Of a DNA stretch of 6,367 bases, positions 1 through 4,778 are shown piece after piece. Positions within the stretch are counted from its first letter, which is position 1; every line of letters starts with the position of its first letter. Made by a program: the position numbers and the translations under genes. This stretch comes from Bdellovibrio sp. CG10_big_fil_rev_8_21_14_0_10_47_8. Its GTDB lineage: Bacteria; Bdellovibrionota; Bdellovibrionia; Bdellovibrionales; Bdellovibrionaceae. A model generated the notes under the pieces. The model searched no databases. It worked only from the letters and a program-made list of their open reading frames with translations, and was not told where the DNA came from. The stretch is from NCBI GenBank assembly GCA_002773975.1, contig PEZR01000155.1, positions 1 to 6,367 of the forward strand. The letters are read 5' to 3'.

Positions 1-2
1 CA

Positions 3-737
3 CAAGCTTTTGCAGGAGCACCAGATTATTACGGTGGCGACTTCCGCCAAGAAATCCAATCGGGGAATCTGCGCAACGAAGACCTGATTCACCGCCTGCA
101 CGAAATTATCTCTCAAAATCACCATGCTCTTGGCTATGATCCTGCTCGAAAGCAACTCTTTGGGAGAATATATCTGAACCAATCTGGCAAAGATTGGGCT
201 GTGACTGATGTCTATTGCGAAAAAGAATATCGAAACAGCGACTTTCCTCGATTGGGATTAGGCCCCGGCGTTTACCCAAAGGATGGAACGATTCTCAATA
301 CTGAACACACCTGGCCACAGAGCCGATTTACCGGTCGTTTTTCCAGGGACTTGCAGAAATCAGATCTACATCACCTTTTCCCCACAGACTCTGAGATGAA
401 CTCTCATCGGAGCGCCTTGCACTTTGGAGACGTGGCCGAAACCGTGGAAAACCTCAAGTGTTCCGAATCTCGCCTGGGTCACGCTCAAAGTGGAGAAATC
501 GTTTTTGAACCACCCAAAGCTCACCGGGGCAATGTCGCCCGAGCGATCTTCTACTTTGCGACCCGCTATGAAATGAAAATCAATGACCAAGAAGAGAGCT
601 CTTTGAAGAAATGGAATCATGACGATCCTGTCGATGCTTTCGAGATGGAGCGCAATGATGAAATTCAAGACCTGCAAGGCAATCGAAATCCGTATATCGA
701 CATGCCCGAGCTCTTGGATCAAATTCGAGATTTCTAG
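3..737 (+). CDS. Secreted endonuclease I (EndA/NucM/Vvn-type), 5'-truncated by window edge
   Basis: Non-specific DNA/RNA endonuclease of the endonuclease I family (His-metal type), normally periplasmic or secreted. The reading frame is open from base 3 and 244 residues are visible. They begin QAFAGAPDYY, which reads like the end of a signal peptide (AFA|G cleavage), so little more than the leader is missing. Numbering from the first visible residue, the active-site block is NTEHTWPQS (99-107; Glu101 and His102 as metal ligand/general base by family analogy). Next comes SDLHHLFP (120-127) with the conserved Asn133 and Arg136. Late family motifs are FEPP, the HRGNVARA block, and QGNRNPYID near the C-terminus. 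Two cysteines (YCEK and LKCS) could form a disulfide, as expected for an exported enzyme. A start at the internal GTG at 201 is implausible because conserved sequence continues upstream. In a predatory bacterium it could degrade prey nucleic acid; that role is inference. Gap to the next gene is 133 bp. Confidence 0.93.
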   Translation, partial: QAFAGAPDYYGGDFRQEIQSGNLRNEDLIHRLHEIISQNHHALGYDPARKQLFGRIYLNQSGKDWAVTDVYCEKEYRNSDFPRLGLGPGVYPKDGTILNTEHTWPQSRFTGRFSRDLQKSDLHHLFPTDSEMNSHRSALHFGDVAETVENLKCSESRLGHAQSGEIVFEPPKAHRGNVARAIFYFATRYEMKINDQEESSLKKWNHDDPVDAFEMERNDEIQDLQGNRNPYIDMPELLDQIRDF

Positions 738-752
738 ATTCGACCAACCTTT

Positions 753-781
753 CTCGAGTCTGGCCTGACAGGCAACTCGAG
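753..781 (+). terminator. Hairpin after the endonuclease gene (possible terminator or leader stem)
   Basis: A perfect 7-bp inverted repeat CTCGAGT (753-759) / ACTCGAG (775-781) lies 15 nt after the endonuclease stop. Inside it a second short stem GCC (763-765) / GGC (771-773) closes a TGACA loop. No T-tract follows (GTCCTTGCTCC), so it is not a classical intrinsic terminator. It may instead act as an RNA-stabilising stem or as part of the structured leader of the downstream speD-speE gene. Confidence 0.4.
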
Positions 782-818
782 TCCTTGCTCCAATGACCTC
801 TGAGGTTGACTCCTTGGG

Positions 819-834
819 GGTTTGGCCTTAAACC
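819..834 (+). promoter_or_regulatory. Inverted repeat GGTTT/AAACC in the speD-speE leader
   Basis: GGTTT (819-823) and AAACC (830-834) form a 5-bp stem with the 6-nt loop GGCCTT, ending 23 nt before the Shine-Dalgarno. A TTGACT (806-811) with TTAAAC (828-833) 16 nt later could be a sigma-70-type promoter overlapping this repeat, which would make it an operator-like position. It could equally be an RNA hairpin if transcription starts further upstream. The sequence does not decide between these. Confidence 0.25.
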
Positions 835-857
835 GAAAACTTGTTTTAAATATCACC

Positions 858-865
858 GGAGGTGA
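858..865 (+). promoter_or_regulatory. Perfect Shine-Dalgarno that fixes the TTG start of speD-speE
   Basis: GGAGGTGA at 858-865 is an 8-base complement of the 16S rRNA tail. A GTG at 862-864 lies inside the Shine-Dalgarno itself and cannot be the start. The in-frame TTG at 871 sits 5 nt downstream, an ideal spacing. Confidence 0.85.
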
Positions 866-870
866 GCGAA

Positions 871-2154
871 TTGAACTCATTGGGTCGACATATTTTGGTA
901 GAATTTATTGGCTGTAATCCAGACATTCTCAACGACGTTGCCGCAATAGAAAGCGGGATGATTACAGCGGCCAAAGACGCTGGCGCCACCGTGATTCAAT
1001 CTTCGTTCCATCACTTCTCTCCTTATGGGGTCTCTGGCGTTGTGGTGATCCAAGAAAGCCACTTGGCGATTCACACCTGGCCAGAATATCAATACGCAGC
1101 TGTGGATCTGTTCACTTGTGGAACCTCGGTGGATCCATGGGTCTCTTTTGATCATTTGCGCAAGGCATTCCAAGCTCAGAACTATTCCGCGCTGGAAATG
1201 TACCGCGGAGCCTTGTCGATGCTCAAACGAGCTGAATACACTCTGACCTCAAGCCGAGAAGAGATGGAAAAAAAGGTTGGAACCCAGTTTCAACGAAACC
1301 TTTGGTTCACTGACAAAGATCAAAACCAGGCTTTTTCTTTGCGCTACACCAAGGATATTTTGTTCAACCAAAAATCCCCTTATCAAACCGTGCGGGTTTA
1401 CGACACCGAAGCTTATGGTAAGATGTTGGCGATTGATGACATGATCATGTGCACGGAACGAGACGAAGCTCATTATCATGAAATGATTGTTCACCCTGCA
1501 TTTCAACTTCATGGCCATGCCAAAAATGTTTTGGTCATCGGCGGCGGTGACGGCGGAACCATTCGCGAAGTCTTAAAGTATCCGTCGGTCGAAAAAGCCA
1601 CCATGGTGGAAATTGACGAGGTCGTGGTTGAAGCTTCAAAAAAATATCTGCCAACTTTGGCCTCCAGTTTTGGTGATCCTCGTTTGGATTTAAAAATTGG
1701 CGATGGGATCGATTTTGTGGCTAAGGCCAAAGCTGAGACCTATGACGTGATCATTGTGGACGGCTCAGATCCAGCAGGCCCTGCCGAAGGACTCTTCTCA
1801 AAGGAATTCTGGCAGAACTGTCATCGTTGTTTGAAAAAAGATGGCATTGTTGTCACGCAAGGCGAATCCCCCATGTTTCATCAACAAACCTTTGTGGATT
1901 TGAACCAATGCTTAAAAGATGTGTTCGGCGCAAAGAGAGTTTTTACATCCTTGTTTTTTGCCACCTCGTACCCCTCAGGTATGTGGAGCATTAAAACTTC
2001 GTTCAAATCCGACAAACATCCGATTCAGGATTTTCAAATTGAGAAGGCCAAACAGTTCGTGCAAAAAAATCCTCTGCAGTATTACAACGAAGGGGTTCAT
2101 GTGGGTGCCTTCAATATTCCCACCTTTGTTAAAAAACTTTTGAATGAACTGTGA
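871..2154 (+). CDS. speDE: Bifunctional S-adenosylmethionine decarboxylase / spermidine synthase fusion (SpeD-SpeE)
   Basis: 427 residues from TTG 871. Residues 1-115 are a bacterial class 1B AdoMet decarboxylase. Ser63 in QESHLAIHTWPE is the autocleavage serine that becomes the pyruvoyl group, with His68 and Cys83 (FTCG); all three fall at the numbers used for the Thermotoga enzyme, which supports the TTG start. After a linker (about 116-143), residues 144-427 form an aminopropyltransferase: YQ (171-172), the ERDEAHYHE acceptor region, VIGGGDGG (222-229) and VEID (246-249) for decarboxylated AdoMet, DGSDPAGPAEGLF (297-309) with Asp297 and Asp300 as catalytic/amine-binding candidates, and GESP. 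The fusion would make decarboxylated AdoMet and pass it to putrescine, giving spermidine in the cytoplasm. SpeD-aminopropyltransferase fusions are known in several phyla, including deltaproteobacteria. Ornithine as an alternative SpeD substrate cannot be excluded by eye. It is followed after 3 nt by the methyltransferase gene. Confidence 0.95.
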   Translation: MNSLGRHILVEFIGCNPDILNDVAAIESGMITAAKDAGATVIQSSFHHFSPYGVSGVVVIQESHLAIHTWPEYQYAAVDLFTCGTSVDPWVSFDHLRKAFQAQNYSALEMYRGALSMLKRAEYTLTSSREEMEKKVGTQFQRNLWFTDKDQNQAFSLRYTKDILFNQKSPYQTVRVYDTEAYGKMLAIDDMIMCTERDEAHYHEMIVHPAFQLHGHAKNVLVIGGGDGGTIREVLKYPSVEKATMVEIDEVVVEASKKYLPTLASSFGDPRLDLKIGDGIDFVAKAKAETYDVIIVDGSDPAGPAEGLFSKEFWQNCHRCLKKDGIVVTQGESPMFHQQTFVDLNQCLKDVFGAKRVFTSLFFATSYPSGMWSIKTSFKSDKHPIQDFQIEKAKQFVQKNPLQYYNEGVHVGAFNIPTFVKKLLNEL

Positions 2155-2157
2155 TCC

Positions 2158-3087
2158 ATGGTGCAGACAAAGCCAATCATAGGCTATCTGGCGCCCGAGT
2201 CCTTGGAAAAAGACTTGGAACAAGAAATCCAGCGCCATCCACAGCTCGAGCTCAAACATCAGATTGCACGACTTTTTCTGGCCGAGGGACCGATTGCTGA
2301 TCTGGCCTTCTGCCAAAATATCTGGTGTGAACCTCAAAAATTCACGATTGACTCCATCTCGCAGACAGCTAAAAAGCTCAGAGAACATGGAAAGCTCTGG
2401 GCGCCGCTCTCTCAGGGTTTTCATCGCCGCATGACTTTGATTCAAGAACAGCTGCCTAAACTAAAAAGTCAGCCCCTCACCTTTCCGGGGTCTTGGCCAG
2501 AAAGAGAACTCGGGGCATGGACTCTGGAGGACGCAAATACTCTTTGGCTCAGCCCCAAGACATCTTCGCCCTTTGCCAATGGAGAGGTTTGTTTCGTTGA
2601 AAACCGCGAAGCCCCATCCCGGGCGTATCTCAAACTCTGGGAATTCTTCTCTGCTCAAAAGATCTGCCCCCAGCCCTCAGAGCTCTGTTTAGACTTAGGA
2701 AGCTCCCCAGGGGGATGGACCTGGGTATTGGCCGGCCTTGGCTGCAAAGTCATCAGCGTCGACAAGGCCCCGTTGACACCGGCGCTCGCCAAAAACCCCC
2801 TAATACAGAGTCTTAAAAAGGACGCCTTTCAGCTCGACCCCAAAAGCGTTGGCCCGGTGGATTGGCTCTTTTCTGATATCATCTGCTATCCCGAACGCCT
2901 TTTGGAATTGGTCCACACCTGGATCGAGGCCGATCTGGCCCGCAATTTTGTCTGCACGATCAAGTTCCAGGGGGCCACGGACTTTGAAGCTTTGGACAAA
3001 TTCCGAAAAATTCCCGGCTCGAGAATCCAGCATTTGTTCTGCAACAAGCACGAACTGACCTGGAGCCTGATCCGGCCCCGAAACTGA
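2158..3087 (+). CDS. FtsJ-fold SAM-dependent rRNA 2'-O-methyltransferase, RlmM-like
   Basis: 309 residues. The C-terminal half is an FtsJ/RrmJ-type Rossmann methyltransferase. SRAYLKL (154-160) matches motif X of FtsJ; DLGSSPGGW (179-187) is the AdoMet loop, followed by VISVDK; GPVDWLFSDI (232-241) is motif IV. The 2'-O-methyltransferase K-D-K-E tetrad is complete: Lys159, Asp240, Lys269 (CTIKF) and Glu299 (NKHELTW). The PVDWLFSD block and an N-terminal non-Rossmann segment (1-150, with GYLAPESLEKDL near the start) resemble RlmM, which methylates C2498 of 23S rRNA; E. coli RlmM is longer (about 366 residues). The target is therefore inferred. The ATG follows the speD-speE stop by 3 nt and no Shine-Dalgarno is evident, which suggests termination-coupled translation within one operon. 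Both gene products depend on AdoMet, but their biochemical roles are separate. Confidence 0.85.
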   Translation: MVQTKPIIGYLAPESLEKDLEQEIQRHPQLELKHQIARLFLAEGPIADLAFCQNIWCEPQKFTIDSISQTAKKLREHGKLWAPLSQGFHRRMTLIQEQLPKLKSQPLTFPGSWPERELGAWTLEDANTLWLSPKTSSPFANGEVCFVENREAPSRAYLKLWEFFSAQKICPQPSELCLDLGSSPGGWTWVLAGLGCKVISVDKAPLTPALAKNPLIQSLKKDAFQLDPKSVGPVDWLFSDIICYPERLLELVHTWIEADLARNFVCTIKFQGATDFEALDKFRKIPGSRIQHLFCNKHELTWSLIRPRN

Positions 3088-3097
3088 AGCCAGATCC

Positions 3098-3126
3098 TTG
3101 ACAAGCCCAACAGCTTTTGATCAATT
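3098..3126 (+). promoter_or_regulatory. Probable promoter of the tRNA-Leu gene
   Basis: An exact consensus -35 TTGACA (3098-3103) lies 11 nt after the methyltransferase stop. A weak -10 follows at 16-17 nt spacing (ATCAAT 3120-3125 or TCAATT 3121-3126). Transcription would begin around 3131-3133, about 12 nt before the mature tRNA 5' end. The -35 is convincing and the -10 is poor. Confidence 0.5.
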
Positions 3127-3144
3127 GTGACCTTCGAAATCCAA

Positions 3145-3231
3145 GCCCGGATGGCGGAACTGGTAGACGCGCTAGTTTCAGGTACTAGTGATCGTAAGAT
3201 CGTGGAGGTTCAAGTCCTCTTTCGGGCACCA
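3145..3231 (+). tRNA. trnL: tRNA-Leu (anticodon CAG), CCA encoded
   Basis: A class II tRNA of 87 nt including CCA. The acceptor stem GCCCGGA (3145-3151) pairs with TTCGGGC (3221-3227, with one G-T), followed by discriminator A3228 and encoded CCA (3229-3231). The D-arm contains the TGGTAGA segment. The anticodon stem CTAGT (3172-3176) / ACTAG (3184-3188) closes the 7-nt loop TTCAGGT, with anticodon CAG at 3179-3181 reading CUG. A long variable arm with GATC/GATC stems is typical of leucine tRNAs. The T-stem GGAGG (3204-3208) / CCTCT (3216-3220) closes TTCAAGT. All arms pair well, so the gene looks functional. No integrase or attachment-site duplication of its 3' end is visible nearby. Confidence 0.97.
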
Positions 3232-3253
3232 AATTTCACACCCGTGAAATTTT
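3231..3253 (+). terminator. Hairpin immediately after tRNA-Leu (likely terminator)
   Basis: AAATTTCAC (3231-3239) and GTGAAATTT (3244-3252) form a perfect 9-bp stem around the tetraloop ACCC, followed by one more T. The stem is A+T-rich and overlaps the last A of CCA by one base. It lies between the tRNA and the oppositely oriented exonuclease gene, so it may terminate both, but the T-tracts are short in both directions. Confidence 0.55.
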
Positions 3254-3293
3254 GGCTCTCTTCACTCAACTGGTTCTTTTCATTTCACAATAG

Positions 3294-3944
3294 CTAACCG
3301 AGGCCTCGAAGCCGCCGAAACAAATGCAGACCGATCCAGGCATCTGTGGCTGCGTACATCAGCTGTTGATCGCTCAGACTTCGAGCTTCCCAGTTGGTGA
3401 GCTTCGGTCCCTTGGACAAACGGGCATTCAAAACTTCCTCGGCCATTCCCTTCAACCCGAAATTTTTCAGTCCCTGAGCTTTGGCAATGTCTTGGAGCTC
3501 GACAAAATTCTTGGGACTAAATTTAAAAACTTTCTGTAACTGCTTAAGGTCATCTCGAATGGCTAAACCCACTTTTAAAACCTCGGGGTTCTCGAAGACC
3601 TCCACCACAGAATCAAACTGCGTGATCGAATGGAGTCGCAAAAGAAAGGCATCCTGGTCCGTCGACATCTGCAAAAGAGCTACTTTATGAACCTCTCCCT
3701 TTTTAAAGCTGGGTTTGGTTTCCGTATCAAATCCCAGCTCTTTGACCGAGATTAGATCCTGGGTCACCAACGCCAATTCTCGATCATTGTTGATCAGATG
3801 AATTTTTCCTGGAAAGGAAATGGGCTTTAGGTCTACCTTGTCTTCCATGCTGTTCATCTCCGCAGCCCCCCCCACCAGGTCTTCGACATTAAAGATCCCC
3901 GATACCCTACTTTCTGTCAAAATGTCATGAATGTCGATTCTCAT
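3294..3944 (-). CDS. Stand-alone DEDDy 3'-5' exonuclease (RNase D / WRN-exonuclease type)
   Basis: 216 residues from the upstream ATG. Exo I is GFDTETKP (Asp73, Glu75), preceded by a KEL strand. Exo II is KVGLAIRDDLKQL (Asp132 by alignment with the VG-x-x-I-x-x-DL pattern). Exo III is MYAATDAW (Tyr197-x3-Asp201). This is the complete DEDDy set for two-metal 3'-5' hydrolysis. There is no HRDC domain and the protein is much shorter than E. coli RNase D (about 375 residues), so it is closer to the single-domain WRN-exo-like proteins; the substrate (tRNA, other RNA or DNA) is not decided by sequence. The start is uncertain. The ATG at 3944 has only a weak GAAAG upstream, whereas Met33 (ATG at 3848) has GGAG 9 nt before it and the recognisable domain begins after it. 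A G8 run lies between these starts. The gene converges on tRNA-Leu and diverges from the oxygenase gene. Confidence 0.88.
   Translation of the reverse strand: MRIDIHDILTESRVSGIFNVEDLVGGAAEMNSMEDKVDLKPISFPGKIHLINNDRELALVTQDLISVKELGFDTETKPSFKKGEVHKVALLQMSTDQDAFLLRLHSITQFDSVVEVFENPEVLKVGLAIRDDLKQLQKVFKFSPKNFVELQDIAKAQGLKNFGLKGMAEEVLNARLSKGPKLTNWEARSLSDQQLMYAATDAWIGLHLFRRLRGLG
3858..3861 (-). promoter_or_regulatory. Internal Shine-Dalgarno for an alternative exonuclease start
   Basis: On the minus strand GCGGAG precedes two in-frame ATGs. The GGAG core (3861-3858) touches the ATG at 3857 (too close to serve it) and is 9 nt from the ATG at 3848 (Met33, MEDK). This is better placed than anything upstream of the ATG at 3944, so the shorter 184-residue protein may be the main product. 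Confidence 0.45.
3866..3873. repeat. Homopolymer run C8 (G8 on the coding strand)
   Basis: Eight consecutive C on the plus strand, reading GTG GGG GGG GCT (Val-Gly-Gly-Ala, residues 24-27) in the exonuclease frame. Runs of this length are prone to slippage in replication and to miscalling in sequencing. Here it lies just upstream of the alternative starts at Met30 and Met33. Confidence 0.9.
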
Positions 3945-4003
3945 CTTTCAATGGTGCATGAACTCTAATTGCAAGATATTCTCGGCAGTATGAATGGCAC
4001 TCC

Positions 4004-4597
4004 ATGAGCCCCACACAAATTGCGGATCAATTAGGTCAAACCGGTCTTTGTGTCTGCGCCGACTTTCTGCCACCCCAACCTTTGCGACAAATCCGATCCG
4101 ATTTCGATAAACTCAAATACGACGGTAAATTTCAACGAGCCTCGGTGGGGCAAAAATCAAAAAAACAAATCCATGATGAAGTTCGCCGGGATGAGATCTT
4201 TTGGCTCCAGCGAGAATCGCCTTCTCCAGCCCAACGCCAGCTCTGGGGCAAGGTGGATCTTTTGCAAACAGCCTTGAATCGAAGACTTTTTCTGGGACTT
4301 AATGATTTTGAAGGCCACTATGCCTGTTATCCCGTGGGTGCTTTTTATCAACGACATCTCGATTCCCTGACCCATGGAAATACGCGAGTGATCTCTCTGG
4401 TTTTGTACCTCAATCTTGGTTGGAAACCAGAAGATGGCGGGTGCCTGAGGGTCTACAATCAAGGCACTCAGATCGACATCCAACCCATCGGCGGCACTCT
4501 GGTCTGCTTTATGAGCCAGGAATTGGAGCATGAGGTTCTTATTAGCCGGGCTCCCCGAGCAAGCTTCACTGGATGGTATCGCTCCACCAAGGGCTGA
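4004..4597 (+). CDS. 2-oxoglutarate/Fe(II)-dependent dioxygenase, prolyl-4-hydroxylase (SM-20/EGLN) type
   Basis: 197 residues. The double-stranded beta-helix carries the iron triad His118-x-Asp120 (FYQRHLDSL) and His176 (ELEHEV), with Arg186 (PRASFTGWYR) ten residues later as the likely 2-oxoglutarate carboxylate anchor. Around them the order YP-x-GAFYQRHLDS, RVISLVLYLN, EDGGCLRVY and GGTLVCFMSQELEHEV matches the bacterial prolyl-hydroxylase-like group related to human PHD/EGLN enzymes. The length suits a single-domain member. One Pseudomonas relative hydroxylates a proline of EF-Tu, so a protein target is plausible, but the substrate here is unknown; small-molecule oxidation is the alternative. 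No signal peptide is seen, so it should be cytoplasmic. The ATG at 4004 has no clear Shine-Dalgarno and no other in-frame start is close upstream. It is divergently arranged with the exonuclease gene across a 59-bp gap. Confidence 0.9.
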   Translation: MSPTQIADQLGQTGLCVCADFLPPQPLRQIRSDFDKLKYDGKFQRASVGQKSKKQIHDEVRRDEIFWLQRESPSPAQRQLWGKVDLLQTALNRRLFLGLNDFEGHYACYPVGAFYQRHLDSLTHGNTRVISLVLYLNLGWKPEDGGCLRVYNQGTQIDIQPIGGTLVCFMSQELEHEVLISRAPRASFTGWYRSTKG

Positions 4598-4687
4598 CAC
4601 AATGGCCGTCACCTCTTATTCGGAATAACATTTCAAGACCGCTCGCTCTCGAGGAAAAAGTTCATCAAATCCTTGGTTCGGATAAAG

Positions 4688-4699
4688 ACTTGATCAAGT
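4688..4699. repeat. 12-bp perfect palindrome ACTTGATCAAGT
   Basis: A perfect 12-bp DNA palindrome in the 181-bp gap between the oxygenase gene and the next gene, next to the T9 hairpin. It is about 80 bp upstream of the downstream start codon, so it could be a dimeric-regulator site. There is only one copy and no bound protein is known. Confidence 0.3.
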
Positions 4700-4729
4700 T
4701 GTGCCCATGTATTGCGCACATTTTTTTTT
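4700..4729 (+). terminator. Candidate intrinsic terminator with a T9 tract after the oxygenase gene
   Basis: TGTGC (4700-4704) pairs with GCACA (4716-4720) across an 11-nt loop and is followed directly by nine T (4721-4729). The long T-tract is terminator-like. The 5-bp stem is weak and it lies about 100 nt after the oxygenase stop. The frame is open from a GTG at 4701, but a terminator here argues that translation of the next gene begins downstream, at 4779. Confidence 0.45.
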
Positions 4730-4768
4730 GGTGTTAAAAATATCCCTTATTCACAAATCCCCAGAGAC

Positions 4769-4773
4769 GGAGG
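4769..4773 (+). promoter_or_regulatory. Shine-Dalgarno setting a GTG start at 4779
   Basis: GGAGG (4769-4773) is followed after 5 nt by the in-frame GTG at 4779. The in-frame ATG at 4785 is 11 nt away, too far for best use. The still longer frame back to 4701 has no ribosome site and runs through the T9 hairpin. Confidence 0.65.
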
Positions 4774-4778
4774 GTCTC

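Noticed and set aside
366..722. Long minus-strand open frame opposite the endonuclease gene
   Set aside because: It is antisense to a clearly conserved endonuclease I with its full motif set, and the translation resembles no family.
806..834. A confident sigma-70 promoter for speD-speE (TTGACT / TTAAAC)
   Set aside because: The -35 is good but the -10 is weak and the spacing is 16 nt. Without start-site data it is only mentioned as a possibility.
862..870. GTG at 862 as start of the SpeD-SpeE fusion
   Set aside because: The GTG lies within the perfect Shine-Dalgarno GGAGGTGA. TTG at 871 has ideal spacing and gives the family's standard residue numbering (Ser63, His68, Cys83).
1975..2445. 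156-residue minus-strand open frame across the speD-speE/methyltransferase junction
   Set aside because: It is antisense to two well-supported genes, and its translation shows no domain and no ribosome site; treated as a shadow.
3145..3260. Integration site for a mobile element at tRNA-Leu
   Set aside because: tRNA genes are common attachment sites, but no integrase and no direct repeat of the tRNA 3' end is visible; the flanking genes look like ordinary chromosomal ones.
3990..4007. Five-codon mini-ORF (MNGTP) whose TGA overlaps the oxygenase ATG
   Set aside because: The ATGA overlap could permit coupling, but there is no Shine-Dalgarno before the mini-ORF and an ORF this short is easily found by chance.
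4701..4778. N-terminal extension of the 237-residue protein (start at GTG 4701)
   Set aside because: It has no ribosome site, passes through a T9 hairpin, and a good Shine-Dalgarno at 4769-4773 points to GTG 4779. The hydrophobic HFFLVLKISLI stretch is more likely noncoding than a signal peptide.
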